Part shown: in pieces, positions 40,598-48,147 of the stretch
Numbering within the stretch: the stretch's first letter is position 1
How the letters are laid out: each line of letters begins with the position of its first letter
Origin: Schinkia azotoformans LMG 9581
GTDB lineage: Bacteria; Bacillota; Bacilli; Bacillales; Bacillaceae_J
DNA: 64,000 nucleotides
Direction of reading: 5' to 3'
Assembly (NCBI RefSeq): GCF_000307855.1
Contig: NZ_AJLR01000041.1
Location: 1 to 64,000 of the forward strand
Notes under the pieces: generated by a model
Told to the model about the DNA's origin: nothing
Databases searched by the model: none
The model's input: only the letters and a program-made list of their open reading frames with translations
Translations under genes and position numbers: made by a program

Positions 40598-41608
40598 ATG
40601 AAACAACGAGAATTCTATTATGATAATGCCAAGTTTCTGCTCATTTTCCTAGTTGTCATTGGTCACTTTATAACTACTTTTATTGGCAATGGGGTCATTG
40701 AACAAATTTATATTTTCATTTATTTATTTCATATGCCGGCTTTTATTTTAGTGTCGGGCTACTTCTCAAAAGGGTTTCAAAAGGAAGGCTATGTTTTAAA
40801 AATAACGAAGAAAATTTTAGTGCCATATTTCTTTTTTCAAATTATTTATTCGGTCTACTATTATTTTCTTCTCGATAAGAGTGAGCTAACGATTGCTATT
40901 TTTAAACCACAATGGTCATTATGGTTCTTATTAAGCCTTTTTTGTTGGCACCTGCTATTGTTTGTTTTTACTAAAATCAAATACAGTTTGCTTGTATCTG
41001 TGTTAATCGGAATAATTGTAGGATATTTTGATGCAATTGGAGGCTACTTGAGTTTGTCAAGAACCTTTGTCCTTTTCCCTGTATTTTTACTTGGATTTTA
41101 CATGAAAAAGGAGCATTTCGAGAAGCTGACTTCAAATAAAGGAAAGTTGCTATCCGCCGTAGCAATAGTCATCATGTTATTTATAATCCACTACATCCTT
41201 GTTGATATGCCAAAAGAATGGATGTATGGTTCCAAGTCCTATGAAAAACTTGGGGCAGGGTGGGAAGGTGGCATCATTCGTCTCCTTTATTACGGAATGA
41301 GCTTAATCATGATCTTTAGCTTTTTTGCATTTGTTCCAAAGAAAGAGTACTTCTTTTCTAAATGGGGGACGCGCACACTTTATGTCTATCTTTTGCATGG
41401 ATTTATCATTCGCTATTTCAGAACGACTAATCTGGTCCCTTTTATTAAAGAAACAGGATCGTATCATTTGTTATTAATCTTTGCGGTTATTGTGACGCTA
41501 ATTCTAGTAAGCAAGCCTGTTTATATTATAGCCCAGCCGGTATTAGAGCTTCGGATGGATGGGGTAAGAACTATATTTCAGCGTAAAAAAGTGAAGAGTA
41601 GAGTATAA
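40598..41608 (+). CDS. Membrane acyltransferase, family 3 (O-acetyltransferase)
   Basis: A 336-residue protein with about ten membrane helices. The conserved first segment reads REFYYDNAKFLLIFLVVIGH, with the catalytic His at the end of helix 1 and a second conserved motif in FIYLFHMPAFILVSGYFSKG. WSLWFLLSLFCWH and YVYLLHGFIIRYFRT are further typical landmarks of the acyltransferase 3 group, which includes fucose 4-O-acetylases. It would add acetyl groups to surface glycans outside the membrane. GGAGG precedes ATG 40598. It lies alone and is followed by a clear terminator. Confidence 0.88.
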   Translation: MKQREFYYDNAKFLLIFLVVIGHFITTFIGNGVIEQIYIFIYLFHMPAFILVSGYFSKGFQKEGYVLKITKKILVPYFFFQIIYSVYYYFLLDKSELTIAIFKPQWSLWFLLSLFCWHLLLFVFTKIKYSLLVSVLIGIIVGYFDAIGGYLSLSRTFVLFPVFLLGFYMKKEHFEKLTSNKGKLLSAVAIVIMLFIIHYILVDMPKEWMYGSKSYEKLGAGWEGGIIRLLYYGMSLIMIFSFFAFVPKKEYFFSKWGTRTLYVYLLHGFIIRYFRTTNLVPFIKETGSYHLLLIFAVIVTLILVSKPVYIIAQPVLELRMDGVRTIFQRKKVKSRV

Positions 41609-41637
41609 AAATCACCTTGTTATTAAGGTGATTTTTT
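41606..41637 (+). terminator. Intrinsic terminator
   Basis: AAAATCACCTT and AAGGTGATTTT form a perfect stem around GTTATT and are followed by TTTTT. It overlaps the stop codon of the acyltransferase gene. Confidence 0.9.
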
Positions 41638-41797
41638 AGCATTTTAATATAAATAATTTAAAAAGTGTTGCGTATAACGGAACAAGATTATTGATATAGG
41701 AAACATGATATATTAAGATTTAGTAGAGAGAAAACTCAGAATATTATGTAAACATGTCGAAAAAAGGAGGTATTTATCGAAAAATATAGATAAAGAT

Positions 41798-41811
41798 TGA
41801 AAGCGCTTAAA
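41798..41811 (+). promoter_or_regulatory. CcpA cre-like site upstream of the Liv operon
   Basis: TGAAAGCGCTTAAA matches the cre consensus TGWAARCGYTWNCW except for one position near the 3' end. It lies about 90 bp upstream of the binding-protein start codon, so the importer is likely repressed by CcpA when good carbon sources are present. The rest of 41638-41901 holds no ORF that I support. Confidence 0.6.
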
Positions 41812-41901
41812 CTTGTAATCAAGGGTTAAAAGTTGCAAAAGGAAAATGGATAAGTGGTCAATACATAAACGTGACCGTAGCTGCTAAAGGGGGAAAAGAA
41901 A

Positions 41902-43152
41902 TTGGAGAAAAAGAAGGTTAATTCTAAGTTGAAGTTATGGAGTCTTACCCTAATTGTGATGATTCTGTTTATTACGGGCTGTGGTGGAGCAAAACAAGAA
42001 ACTACGACTTCCCAATCAGAAAAGCAAGGTACAGATACTGCGACGGAAGCTGAAACTATTAAAATTGGTTTAATCTTATCAACAACTGGTACATTTGCAC
42101 CGTTGTCTGAAGGTATAAAAAATGGATTTGAATTATACCTTGAGCAACATGATGGCATGTTAGGCGGGAAAAAGGTTGAACTAAAATTAGAGGATGATGA
42201 GGCAAATCCTCAAGTTGCTTTACGAAAATATCGTCAATTGGTTCATAGTGAGAAGGTAAATTTTTTAGTAGGGCCGATTTCATCAGCTGTAGTGTATGCA
42301 TTACGAGATGAGGTTGAAAAAGACAAAATTGTTTTAATTGATGCAAATGCCGCGGGTGATGACCTTGCTTGGGCTAAGAAAAGTGATTACGTTTACCGTA
42401 CTTCTTTCTCGAATTGGCAAAATGGACATAGTACAGGTGCTTATTTAGCAAATAATGTTGGAAAAACAGCGATTGCAATCGCACCGGATTATCCAGCTGG
42501 TAAAGAAGTTGTAAGAGCATTTAAAGCTGCTTTTGAGGAAGCTGGCGGTAAGGTAGTGAAGGAAAGTTATCCAAAATTAGGTACAAATGATTTTGCAACA
42601 TATATTACGGATGCTGCTAATACGAAACCAGATCTTGTTTATGCGTTCTTTGCAGGTAGTGATGGTATTCGCTTCGTTCAACAATACAAAGATTTTGGTC
42701 TACAAGGAAAGATTCCATTAGGAGGTTCATTAGAGTTTGGTGATGAATTGATCATTCAACCTACAGGTGACGCAACTGAAGGTATTATCTCAGGAGTTGT
42801 ATACTCACCATATTTAGATAATGAACAAAATAACCAGTTCGTTGAAGCATACCAGAAGAAATATAATAAGCTTCCAAATATGTTTTCAGTTGAAGGGTAT
42901 GATTCAGCCCAAATCCTTGATAAAGCAATTACGGAAGCCGGAAGTATTAAATCAGAAGATGTAATAAAAGTATTGAAAGGAATTTCATTTGATAGTCCAC
43001 GTGGACCTATTACAATCGATCCGAAGACTAACAATCCAATTCAAAACTTCTATGTTTCAAAAAATACGAAAAAGGATAATGTAATTGTTCCAGAAGTACT
43101 AGAGACAGTTGAAAAATTAACAATGCCGGAAACTTCACCATTTCCACAATAA
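41902..43152 (+). CDS. livK: LivK-type ABC substrate-binding lipoprotein
   Basis: A 416-residue lipoprotein starting at TTG 41902 after GGGGGAAAAG. The signal ends in FITGCGG, with lipobox Cys at about residue 28, followed by a Thr/Glu-rich linker. The periplasmic-binding fold type I (Peripla_BP_6) starts IKIGLILSTTGTFAPLSEGI and includes ELKLEDDEANPQVALRKYRQ, VGPISSAVVYALRDEV and YDSAQILDKAITEAG. This family binds branched-chain amino acids, amides or urea; the ligand is not clear from sequence. It is first of five Liv-type genes, with a strong stem-loop after its stop. Confidence 0.9.
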   Translation: MEKKKVNSKLKLWSLTLIVMILFITGCGGAKQETTTSQSEKQGTDTATEAETIKIGLILSTTGTFAPLSEGIKNGFELYLEQHDGMLGGKKVELKLEDDEANPQVALRKYRQLVHSEKVNFLVGPISSAVVYALRDEVEKDKIVLIDANAAGDDLAWAKKSDYVYRTSFSNWQNGHSTGAYLANNVGKTAIAIAPDYPAGKEVVRAFKAAFEEAGGKVVKESYPKLGTNDFATYITDAANTKPDLVYAFFAGSDGIRFVQQYKDFGLQGKIPLGGSLEFGDELIIQPTGDATEGIISGVVYSPYLDNEQNNQFVEAYQKKYNKLPNMFSVEGYDSAQILDKAITEAGSIKSEDVIKVLKGISFDSPRGPITIDPKTNNPIQNFYVSKNTKKDNVIVPEVLETVEKLTMPETSPFPQ

Positions 43153-43164
43153 GGGTTCAATATA

Positions 43165-43200
43165 GGTTGGGGGTTAGGGTTAGGTCCCTATCCCCCAATC
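43165..43200 (+). other. Stem-loop between livK and livH
   Basis: GGTTGGGGGTTAGGG and CCCTATCCCCCAATC form a long stem around TTAGGT. There is no T-run. In ABC operons such a hairpin commonly protects the 3' end of the binding-protein message, raising its level above the permease genes. Confidence 0.65.
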
Positions 43201-43266
43201 ATTATTTCTGAAATGAATGTAAAAATTTACCTACCAGGTAAAGTGAAAGAAAGTGAGGAATAGTCT

Positions 43267-44127
43267 TTGTCAATAATTTCAGTTCAACTACTGACAGGAT
43301 TAGCATACGGTATGTTGTATTTCATGATTGCTGCTGGATTGACTATTATCCTAGGAGTCATGAACGTTGTTAATTTAGCACACGGCACATTATTTATGCT
43401 CGGTACGTATATCGCATTTACTTTTATTAGTCAACAATATAGCTTTTGGGTTGCTATGCTACTTTCGGTTATCTTGACAGCTATTTTAGGAATCATAATT
43501 GAAAGATTATTAATTAGACGTGTATATGGGAAAGAGTTAGAGCAAGTGCTCTTAACATTTGGTTTAAGTTTTGTAATTGCGGATTCTGTAAAATGGTTTT
43601 GGGGAACAGAAATGCAAACGATACCTGTTCCGGCCATGCTCGACTTCTCGATATCTGTTGGGGAAATGGTTTTCCCTGCGTACCGTTTGTTTGTCGTACT
43701 TATTGGCTGCTTATTAGCCACGCTGCTATGGTACTTAGAGAGCAAAACTCGTATTGGAGCAGTCATTCGTGCTGGTGTAGATGACCGTTCAATGGTGGGT
43801 GCGCTTGGAATAAATGTGGGACTGGTATTTACCGGTGTTTTTGCATTCGGTGCCGCCCTTGCAGGACTAAGTGGTGTACTAGGCGGTCCTTTAGTAGGTA
43901 TGTATATCGGTATGGATTCTGAAATTCTAGTAACTTCCTTAATTGTTGTCGTTGTCGGGGGCCTAGGGTCGTGGAAGGGGTCCTTCATTGGGGCTATTAT
44001 TATTGGACTTATTGAAACGTTAGGCAAAGTTTGGTTCCCATCATTATCCATGCTTATTGTATTCCTACTTATGATGATTGTGCTCATCATCCGTCCACAG
44101 GGTCTTTTCGGAAGAGAGGTGGCATAA
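43267..44127 (+). CDS. livH: LivH-type ABC permease
   Basis: A 286-residue permease with about eight helices. TTG 43267 follows GTGAGGAATAG. The family signature is visible: GLAYGMLYFMIAAGLTIILG, VNLAHGTLFMLGTYIA, and the EAA-like cytoplasmic loop with ALGINVGLVFTGVFAFGAAL then AGLSGVLGGPL. VVVGGLGSWKGSFIGAIIIG near residue 235 is also typical. It forms the membrane pore with LivM. Its stop overlaps no gene, but livM begins two bases later. Confidence 0.9.
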   Translation: MSIISVQLLTGLAYGMLYFMIAAGLTIILGVMNVVNLAHGTLFMLGTYIAFTFISQQYSFWVAMLLSVILTAILGIIIERLLIRRVYGKELEQVLLTFGLSFVIADSVKWFWGTEMQTIPVPAMLDFSISVGEMVFPAYRLFVVLIGCLLATLLWYLESKTRIGAVIRAGVDDRSMVGALGINVGLVFTGVFAFGAALAGLSGVLGGPLVGMYIGMDSEILVTSLIVVVVGGLGSWKGSFIGAIIIGLIETLGKVWFPSLSMLIVFLLMMIVLIIRPQGLFGREVA

Positions 44128-44128
44128 C

Positions 44129-45121
44129 ATGAAAAAACTGAGTATCTACACAGTCCTGCTTGCTCTATTTGTAATTATAATGCCGTTACTATTATCCGAT
44201 TACGGTGTCAATTTGACAGCTGAAATTTATATAATGGGCATCTTTGCGATGAGTTTAGGTTTAATTATGGGGTTTGCAGGGCTAGTTTCACTCGGTCACG
44301 GCGCATTCTTTGGCATTGGAGCCTACACAGTTGCACTAGGGGGCCAATACTTGCAAAATACCTATCTTTTGTTACTGCTATCAGTTATCATTTGTGGCTT
44401 GGTCGCATTAATTACGGGGGCAGTTTTTATCCGAACATCTAAATTTTACTTTTTGATGATCACCTTAGCATTTGGGCAATTAATGTTTGCGCTGTTTTGG
44501 CAGATGAAGGACTGGACAGGCGGTGCTGATGGCATGTCCGTTTCAGCTATCATGAATTTCGGTTTTGGCGAAATTTTGACGCCTATGGCCATTTATTATG
44601 TAATGGGTGCTGCCTTTATAGGTGCATTTATTCTTTTATATTTATATGTAAATTCTCCTGCAGGTAAGATTACAAGAGGAGTCATGGAAAATGAATCAAG
44701 GATGAATGCGCTCGGCTATAATATTCGAATCTATAAACTATTAGCCTATTCGCTTTCAGGTGCACTAGCGGGATTAGCTGGTTCGCTCTATAGTTATTAT
44801 AATCTTTATGTGTCACCAGACTTATCGGGCTGGATGTTCTCAGGTCAAGTTTTAATCATGGTCATTATCGGCGGTGTCGGCACTTTAATGGGACCTGCTC
44901 TTGGGTCTGGCGTTTTTATCTTTTTACAAAATTATATCAGTTCTTATACAGAGCGCTGGCCGCTTATTATGGGTGCCCTTCTAGTGATCCTTGTTCTTGC
45001 AGGGAAAGGTGGCATCCTTCATTGGTTCCAATATTTAAGCTTTAAATTTTTATCTCGTAAAAAAAATACTAGTAACAGTTCCTCTGCTAAACAAGTTGAA
45101 AAAGAGGAGGTAGTCAGTTGA
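44129..45121 (+). CDS. livM: LivM-type ABC permease
   Basis: A 330-residue permease with about nine to ten helices. ATG 44129 has GAGGTGGC upstream; the frame extends to 44078 only by overlapping livH. Conserved parts include GFAGLVSLGHGAFFGIGAYT near residue 50, FRTSKFYF-like VFIRTSKFYFLMITLAFGQL near 100, and RMNALGYNIRIYKLLAYSLS then GALAGLAGSLYS near 205. The C-terminal tail (KFLSRKKNTSNSSSAKQVEK) is cytoplasmic and unusually Ser/Lys-rich. Its stop overlaps the livG start. Confidence 0.9.
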   Translation: MKKLSIYTVLLALFVIIMPLLLSDYGVNLTAEIYIMGIFAMSLGLIMGFAGLVSLGHGAFFGIGAYTVALGGQYLQNTYLLLLLSVIICGLVALITGAVFIRTSKFYFLMITLAFGQLMFALFWQMKDWTGGADGMSVSAIMNFGFGEILTPMAIYYVMGAAFIGAFILLYLYVNSPAGKITRGVMENESRMNALGYNIRIYKLLAYSLSGALAGLAGSLYSYYNLYVSPDLSGWMFSGQVLIMVIIGGVGTLMGPALGSGVFIFLQNYISSYTERWPLIMGALLVILVLAGKGGILHWFQYLSFKFLSRKKNTSNSSSAKQVEKEEVVS

Positions 45122-45873
45122 GTTTACTAAAGGTCGAAAATATTAGTAAATCTTTTAATACACTTCAAGTGTTACAAAATGTTTCACTAGAGGTTCAGCC
45201 AGGTGAACGACATGTCATTATAGGTCCAAACGGTGCGGGGAAAACTACTTTATTCAACTGTATTACAAGCCATCTGCCTATAAATAGCGGGGCCGTTTAT
45301 CTGGAAGGAAAAGAAATTAGTAAAATTCCCTCTCACCACCTAGTCCATCTCGGGATGTCACGGACGTTTCAAAAAAATAATTTATTTGGAAATTTGACAG
45401 TTGAAGAAAATCTCCATTTGGCCCTAGCTTCAACGAAGCCTTATAAATTTCAAGTGTTTCATGCGCTTTCAACCTACAAGGATTTAAGAAAGGAGACAAA
45501 TGAAATACTGGAGCAGTGGAGAATTAATGATCGCAAAGATATTTTAGTTAATAATTTATCTTATGGGGAGCAACGTTTATTAGAGGTTCTACTTGCAATG
45601 GCAAGTAAGCCGAAAATTCTCCTTTTAGATGAGCCAACGTCAGGAATGTCGCCAGCAGAAACAACGCAGACTTCAGAAATGATTCAAAGCCTGCCGCGTT
45701 CGACTACGCTTTTGGTCATTGAACACGACATGGAGGTTGTATTTGCAATTGCTGATCGATTAACTGTTCTCCATCATGGTGAAGTTATTTTATCTGGAAC
45801 TCCGGAAGAGATAAAAAACAATGAACTCGTTAAGGAAATTTACTTCGGTGGAGGTGCAAAAGCCCATGCTTGA
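45118..45873 (+). CDS. livG: LivG-type ABC ATPase
   Basis: A 251-residue ATP-binding subunit. TTG 45118 overlaps the livM stop (TTGA) with GAGGAGG upstream. It has Walker A GPNGAGKTT near residue 38, the Q-loop region GMSRTFQKNNLFGNLTVEEN, signature LSYGEQR near 142, Walker B ILLLDEPTSGMSP and the switch His in VIEHDMEVVFAIAD. The short C-terminal sequence EEIKNNELVKEIYFGGG is the LivG hallmark. The dimer with LivF drives the permeases. Confidence 0.92.
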   Translation: MSLLKVENISKSFNTLQVLQNVSLEVQPGERHVIIGPNGAGKTTLFNCITSHLPINSGAVYLEGKEISKIPSHHLVHLGMSRTFQKNNLFGNLTVEENLHLALASTKPYKFQVFHALSTYKDLRKETNEILEQWRINDRKDILVNNLSYGEQRLLEVLLAMASKPKILLLDEPTSGMSPAETTQTSEMIQSLPRSTTLLVIEHDMEVVFAIADRLTVLHHGEVILSGTPEEIKNNELVKEIYFGGGAKAHA

Positions 45874-46576
45874 GCTTGCTGATGTTCATACTTATTATGG
45901 AACGAGCCATATTTTACAAGGGGTTACGTTTTCGGTGCCGAGCGGTAAATGCGTGGCTCTTCTAGGCCGTAATGGCGCCGGGAAATCAACAACGATTCAC
46001 ACCATTGCAGGTCTATTAAAACCCAAAAAGGGGGACATTCGCTTTCAGGACCACAAAGTAAGCACTTTGCCCTCACACCAAATTTCTCGTCTTGGAATCG
46101 GTTTAGTTCCGCAAGGAAGAAGAATATTTCCTTCTCTTACAATCAGGGAAAATTTAACGATGGCAGCTAGAAAAAGAAAGGCCAATGATAGCGGAACGGA
46201 TTGGGATATCGAAAAGGTATATGAACTGTTTCCAGTATTAAAGGAAAGGGAAAAAAATATGGGTACGCAGTTATCGGGCGGACAGCAGCAAATGCTGGCA
46301 ATTGGACGGGCGCTGATGACTAATCCACAGTTTCTGTTAATGGATGAACCATCTGAGGGACTCGCACCTGTTATTATCGACCAAGTGGGTGAGATCGTCT
46401 GTAAGCTGAAAGAGACCGGACTTTCGATTTTAATGGTAGAGCAAAATATCTCACTTGCCTGCCAGGCAGCGGATGAGATTTTAATCATGAATAAGGGTAC
46501 GATTGTTTGGAATGGTACACCAGTTGAATTGTTAGAAAATGAGGATATCCAGCATAAATATTTGGGAGTCTCATAG
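45866..46576 (+). CDS. livF: LivF-type ABC ATPase
   Basis: A 236-residue ATP-binding subunit. ATG 45866 has GGTGGAGGT upstream and overlaps the end of livG by 8 bp. It has Walker A GRNGAGKST, GLVPQGRRIFPSLTIRENL (the LivF Q-loop), signature LSGGQQQ near residue 135, Walker B FLLMDEPSEGLAP and the switch His region replaced by MVEQNISLACQAAD, where Glu-Gln stands in for the His, as is normal in LivF. It completes the importer with LivG, LivH, LivM and the LivK lipoprotein. Confidence 0.92.
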   Translation: MLELADVHTYYGTSHILQGVTFSVPSGKCVALLGRNGAGKSTTIHTIAGLLKPKKGDIRFQDHKVSTLPSHQISRLGIGLVPQGRRIFPSLTIRENLTMAARKRKANDSGTDWDIEKVYELFPVLKEREKNMGTQLSGGQQQMLAIGRALMTNPQFLLMDEPSEGLAPVIIDQVGEIVCKLKETGLSILMVEQNISLACQAADEILIMNKGTIVWNGTPVELLENEDIQHKYLGVS

Positions 46577-46610
46577 TTTTTATAAGGATTTTATGTGATA
46601 GTGAAAGAAA

Positions 46611-46650
46611 GGGTAGACTCCAATCGTTCTTGAGTCTACCCCTTGCCTTT
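46611..46650. terminator. Terminator between livF and the convergent gene
   Basis: GGGTAGACTC and GAGTCTACCC form a perfect 10-bp stem around CAATCGTTCTT. The plus strand continues CTTGCCTTTACTATTCTTTATTTTTT, and the minus strand has a CTTTCTTTC tract, so termination is plausible for both directions but weaker than elsewhere. Confidence 0.6.
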
Positions 46651-46651
46651 A

Positions 46652-47131
46652 CTATTCTTTATTTTTTCTAGTTTGATTAATCCGACGTTGGAATACTACA
46701 TAGATTGGGAACGGAATAATGATCCAACCTAAGCTTTTTATTAAACCATTAACAGCGCGCTGTTTAGCGTTTTCTATTTGCTGTTCAATCATTGCGTCGT
46801 ATTGCCTCTGAAGCTCCTCTTCTGTATATTCCACTTTTTCAGCTTGTTCTTTTTCATATTTATAATTATTGATTTTCATATCTTTATACTCTTCAAATGA
46901 TTGATAGTATGGATTTGGAGATACGTAATCAGCAGCAGACATAAAGGCAAAGACGCCGCCGCCGATAACCATAATTAACGTAATGAAAGCAACTGCATAT
47001 TGATAAATTTGTTTAATCATCTCTTCCCTCTCCTCCTGATCTGCATTGAACACCCGTTTTGTTCCTAATGTTAAGAATAGGATTAAAGCAATGGTGCCGA
47101 CTAACGCTAATAAAATAAAAGAAATCGCCAT
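46652..47131 (-). CDS. Membrane protein with coiled linker, unknown function
   Basis: A 159-residue protein with helices at about 3-22 (ISFILLALVGTIALILFLTL), about 45-68 and about 130-148. Between helices 2 and 3 lies a highly charged stretch (YKDMKINNYKYEKEQAEKVE, then YTEEELQRQYDAMIEQQIEN) that is likely a coiled coil. The start at 47131 has GAGGTGAAATC upstream. Similar small proteins occur in many bacilli next to unrelated genes; I do not recognise a domain. It is convergent with the Liv operon. Confidence 0.6.
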   Translation of the reverse strand: MAISFILLALVGTIALILFLTLGTKRVFNADQEEREEMIKQIYQYAVAFITLIMVIGGGVFAFMSAADYVSPNPYYQSFEEYKDMKINNYKYEKEQAEKVEYTEEELQRQYDAMIEQQIENAKQRAVNGLIKSLGWIIIPFPIYVVFQRRINQTRKNKE

Positions 47132-47352
47132 GATTTCACCTCACTATTCTAATCCCCTAAAACCAAAATTTTCATCCTCCATATATAGACGATGAAAGGG
47201 TGTAAAAGGTTTCCTTAATAGTGCAACAAAATTCATATCCGGAGGTATGTGTAATTAACCAATAAATAGGCCATTATCCGGGTTGCTGTACAAGGTCACT
47301 GGCTCATACGTTATAAGTGTCTACGTCAACTAAAAAAAGAGGAGTTGTCAAA

Positions 47353-48030
47353 ATGCATTATTATAACTCGACGCCAAACCCTTATTTTGGCATGCAGCCA
47401 AACGCTTATCAAAATAATAATGGTCAACCATATTACGGCTATGGTCAAATTGCTAATCCAACTGAAGTTAGAAATCAATATCCCGGGATAGATTTGTATG
47501 GCAGTGGGAACCAGACATCATATGTAAACCCATATAGTGCAGGGTGGGGTTCTTATAATTATCTTGGTGAAATTGAAAATTCTGTCCGTGAAAATGAAGA
47601 GCTTTTAGATGAACTCGAAATGATTGATTATGAAGAAGGCGACAATAACTGGTTTGAAGAATCCGAAATGGTCGAACAAAATATTTATAGACAACATCAA
47701 CAACATCAGCAACAACATAAAGGACCGAAGCACGGAAAAGGCGGCGGTCATACACATGCTCACTATGGTGCAACAACTTGTCAGGATGGTCATACACACT
47801 TACACCCCGGTGTAACAAGCACACCAATCGAGACACAACAAGGTCATGTCCACAAAATTTCCGGCCATACGTCGTTTGATGACGGTCATATTCACTCCTA
47901 TGAGGAGTATACAGGTCCAGCAATTCAATTGCCGAATGGCTATCATACCCATTACGCAGAAATTAGAACTACTGAAAATGACGGCCATGTTCACATAATC
48001 AGAGGTTTTACATCACCTTCTAAAAGTTAG
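47353..48030 (+). CDS. YmaF-like His-rich protein
   Basis: A 225-residue protein; ATG 47353 follows AGAGGAG. The N-terminal half is Asn/Tyr/Gly/Gln-rich (YNSTPNPYFGMQPNAYQ) and contains an acidic patch (ENEELLDELEMIDYEEGDNN) and a His/Gln run (RQHQQHQQQHKGPKHGKGGG). The C-terminal half repeats a GH-x-H-x-H motif about six times (GHTHAHYGAT, GHTHLHPGVT, GHVHKISGHT, GHIHSYEEYT, YHTHYAEIRT, GHVHIIRGFT), matching the YmaF domain. The repeats probably bind metal such as nickel or zinc. In bacilli such proteins occur in the spore coat or crust; the role here is inferred. Confidence 0.8.
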   Translation: MHYYNSTPNPYFGMQPNAYQNNNGQPYYGYGQIANPTEVRNQYPGIDLYGSGNQTSYVNPYSAGWGSYNYLGEIENSVRENEELLDELEMIDYEEGDNNWFEESEMVEQNIYRQHQQHQQQHKGPKHGKGGGHTHAHYGATTCQDGHTHLHPGVTSTPIETQQGHVHKISGHTSFDDGHIHSYEEYTGPAIQLPNGYHTHYAEIRTTENDGHVHIIRGFTSPSKS

Positions 48031-48043
48031 TGGATAATAACGT

Positions 48044-48080
48044 GAGCAAGGAATCGTAATAGATTTCCTTGCTCTTTTTT
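48044..48080 (+). terminator. Intrinsic terminator
   Basis: GAGCAAGGAATC and TTTCCTTGCTC pair around GTAATAGA and are followed by TTTTTT. It ends the YmaF-like transcript ahead of the pglX-like gene. Confidence 0.85.
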
Positions 48081-48147
48081 CTGAAACAGATAAAATAAAA
48101 ATAAATTCAAACATGTTTCGAAGAACAGGAACTAGGGTGGTGATAGC

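Noticed and set aside
41740-41901. A possible short gene after the AAAAAGGAGG at 41761.
   Set aside because: No start codon at proper spacing opens a frame of meaningful length; the region more likely holds the promoter and cre site of the Liv operon.
43431-44090. A 219-codon antisense frame inside livH.
   Set aside because: Its composition (Pro/Thr/Ser/Ile-rich) is typical of the reverse strand of a membrane protein gene, and no SD is present.
47684-47760. CAACATCAACAACATCAGCAACAACAT looked like a microsatellite or CRISPR-like array.
   Set aside because: It is in frame within the YmaF-like gene and encodes a His/Gln run.
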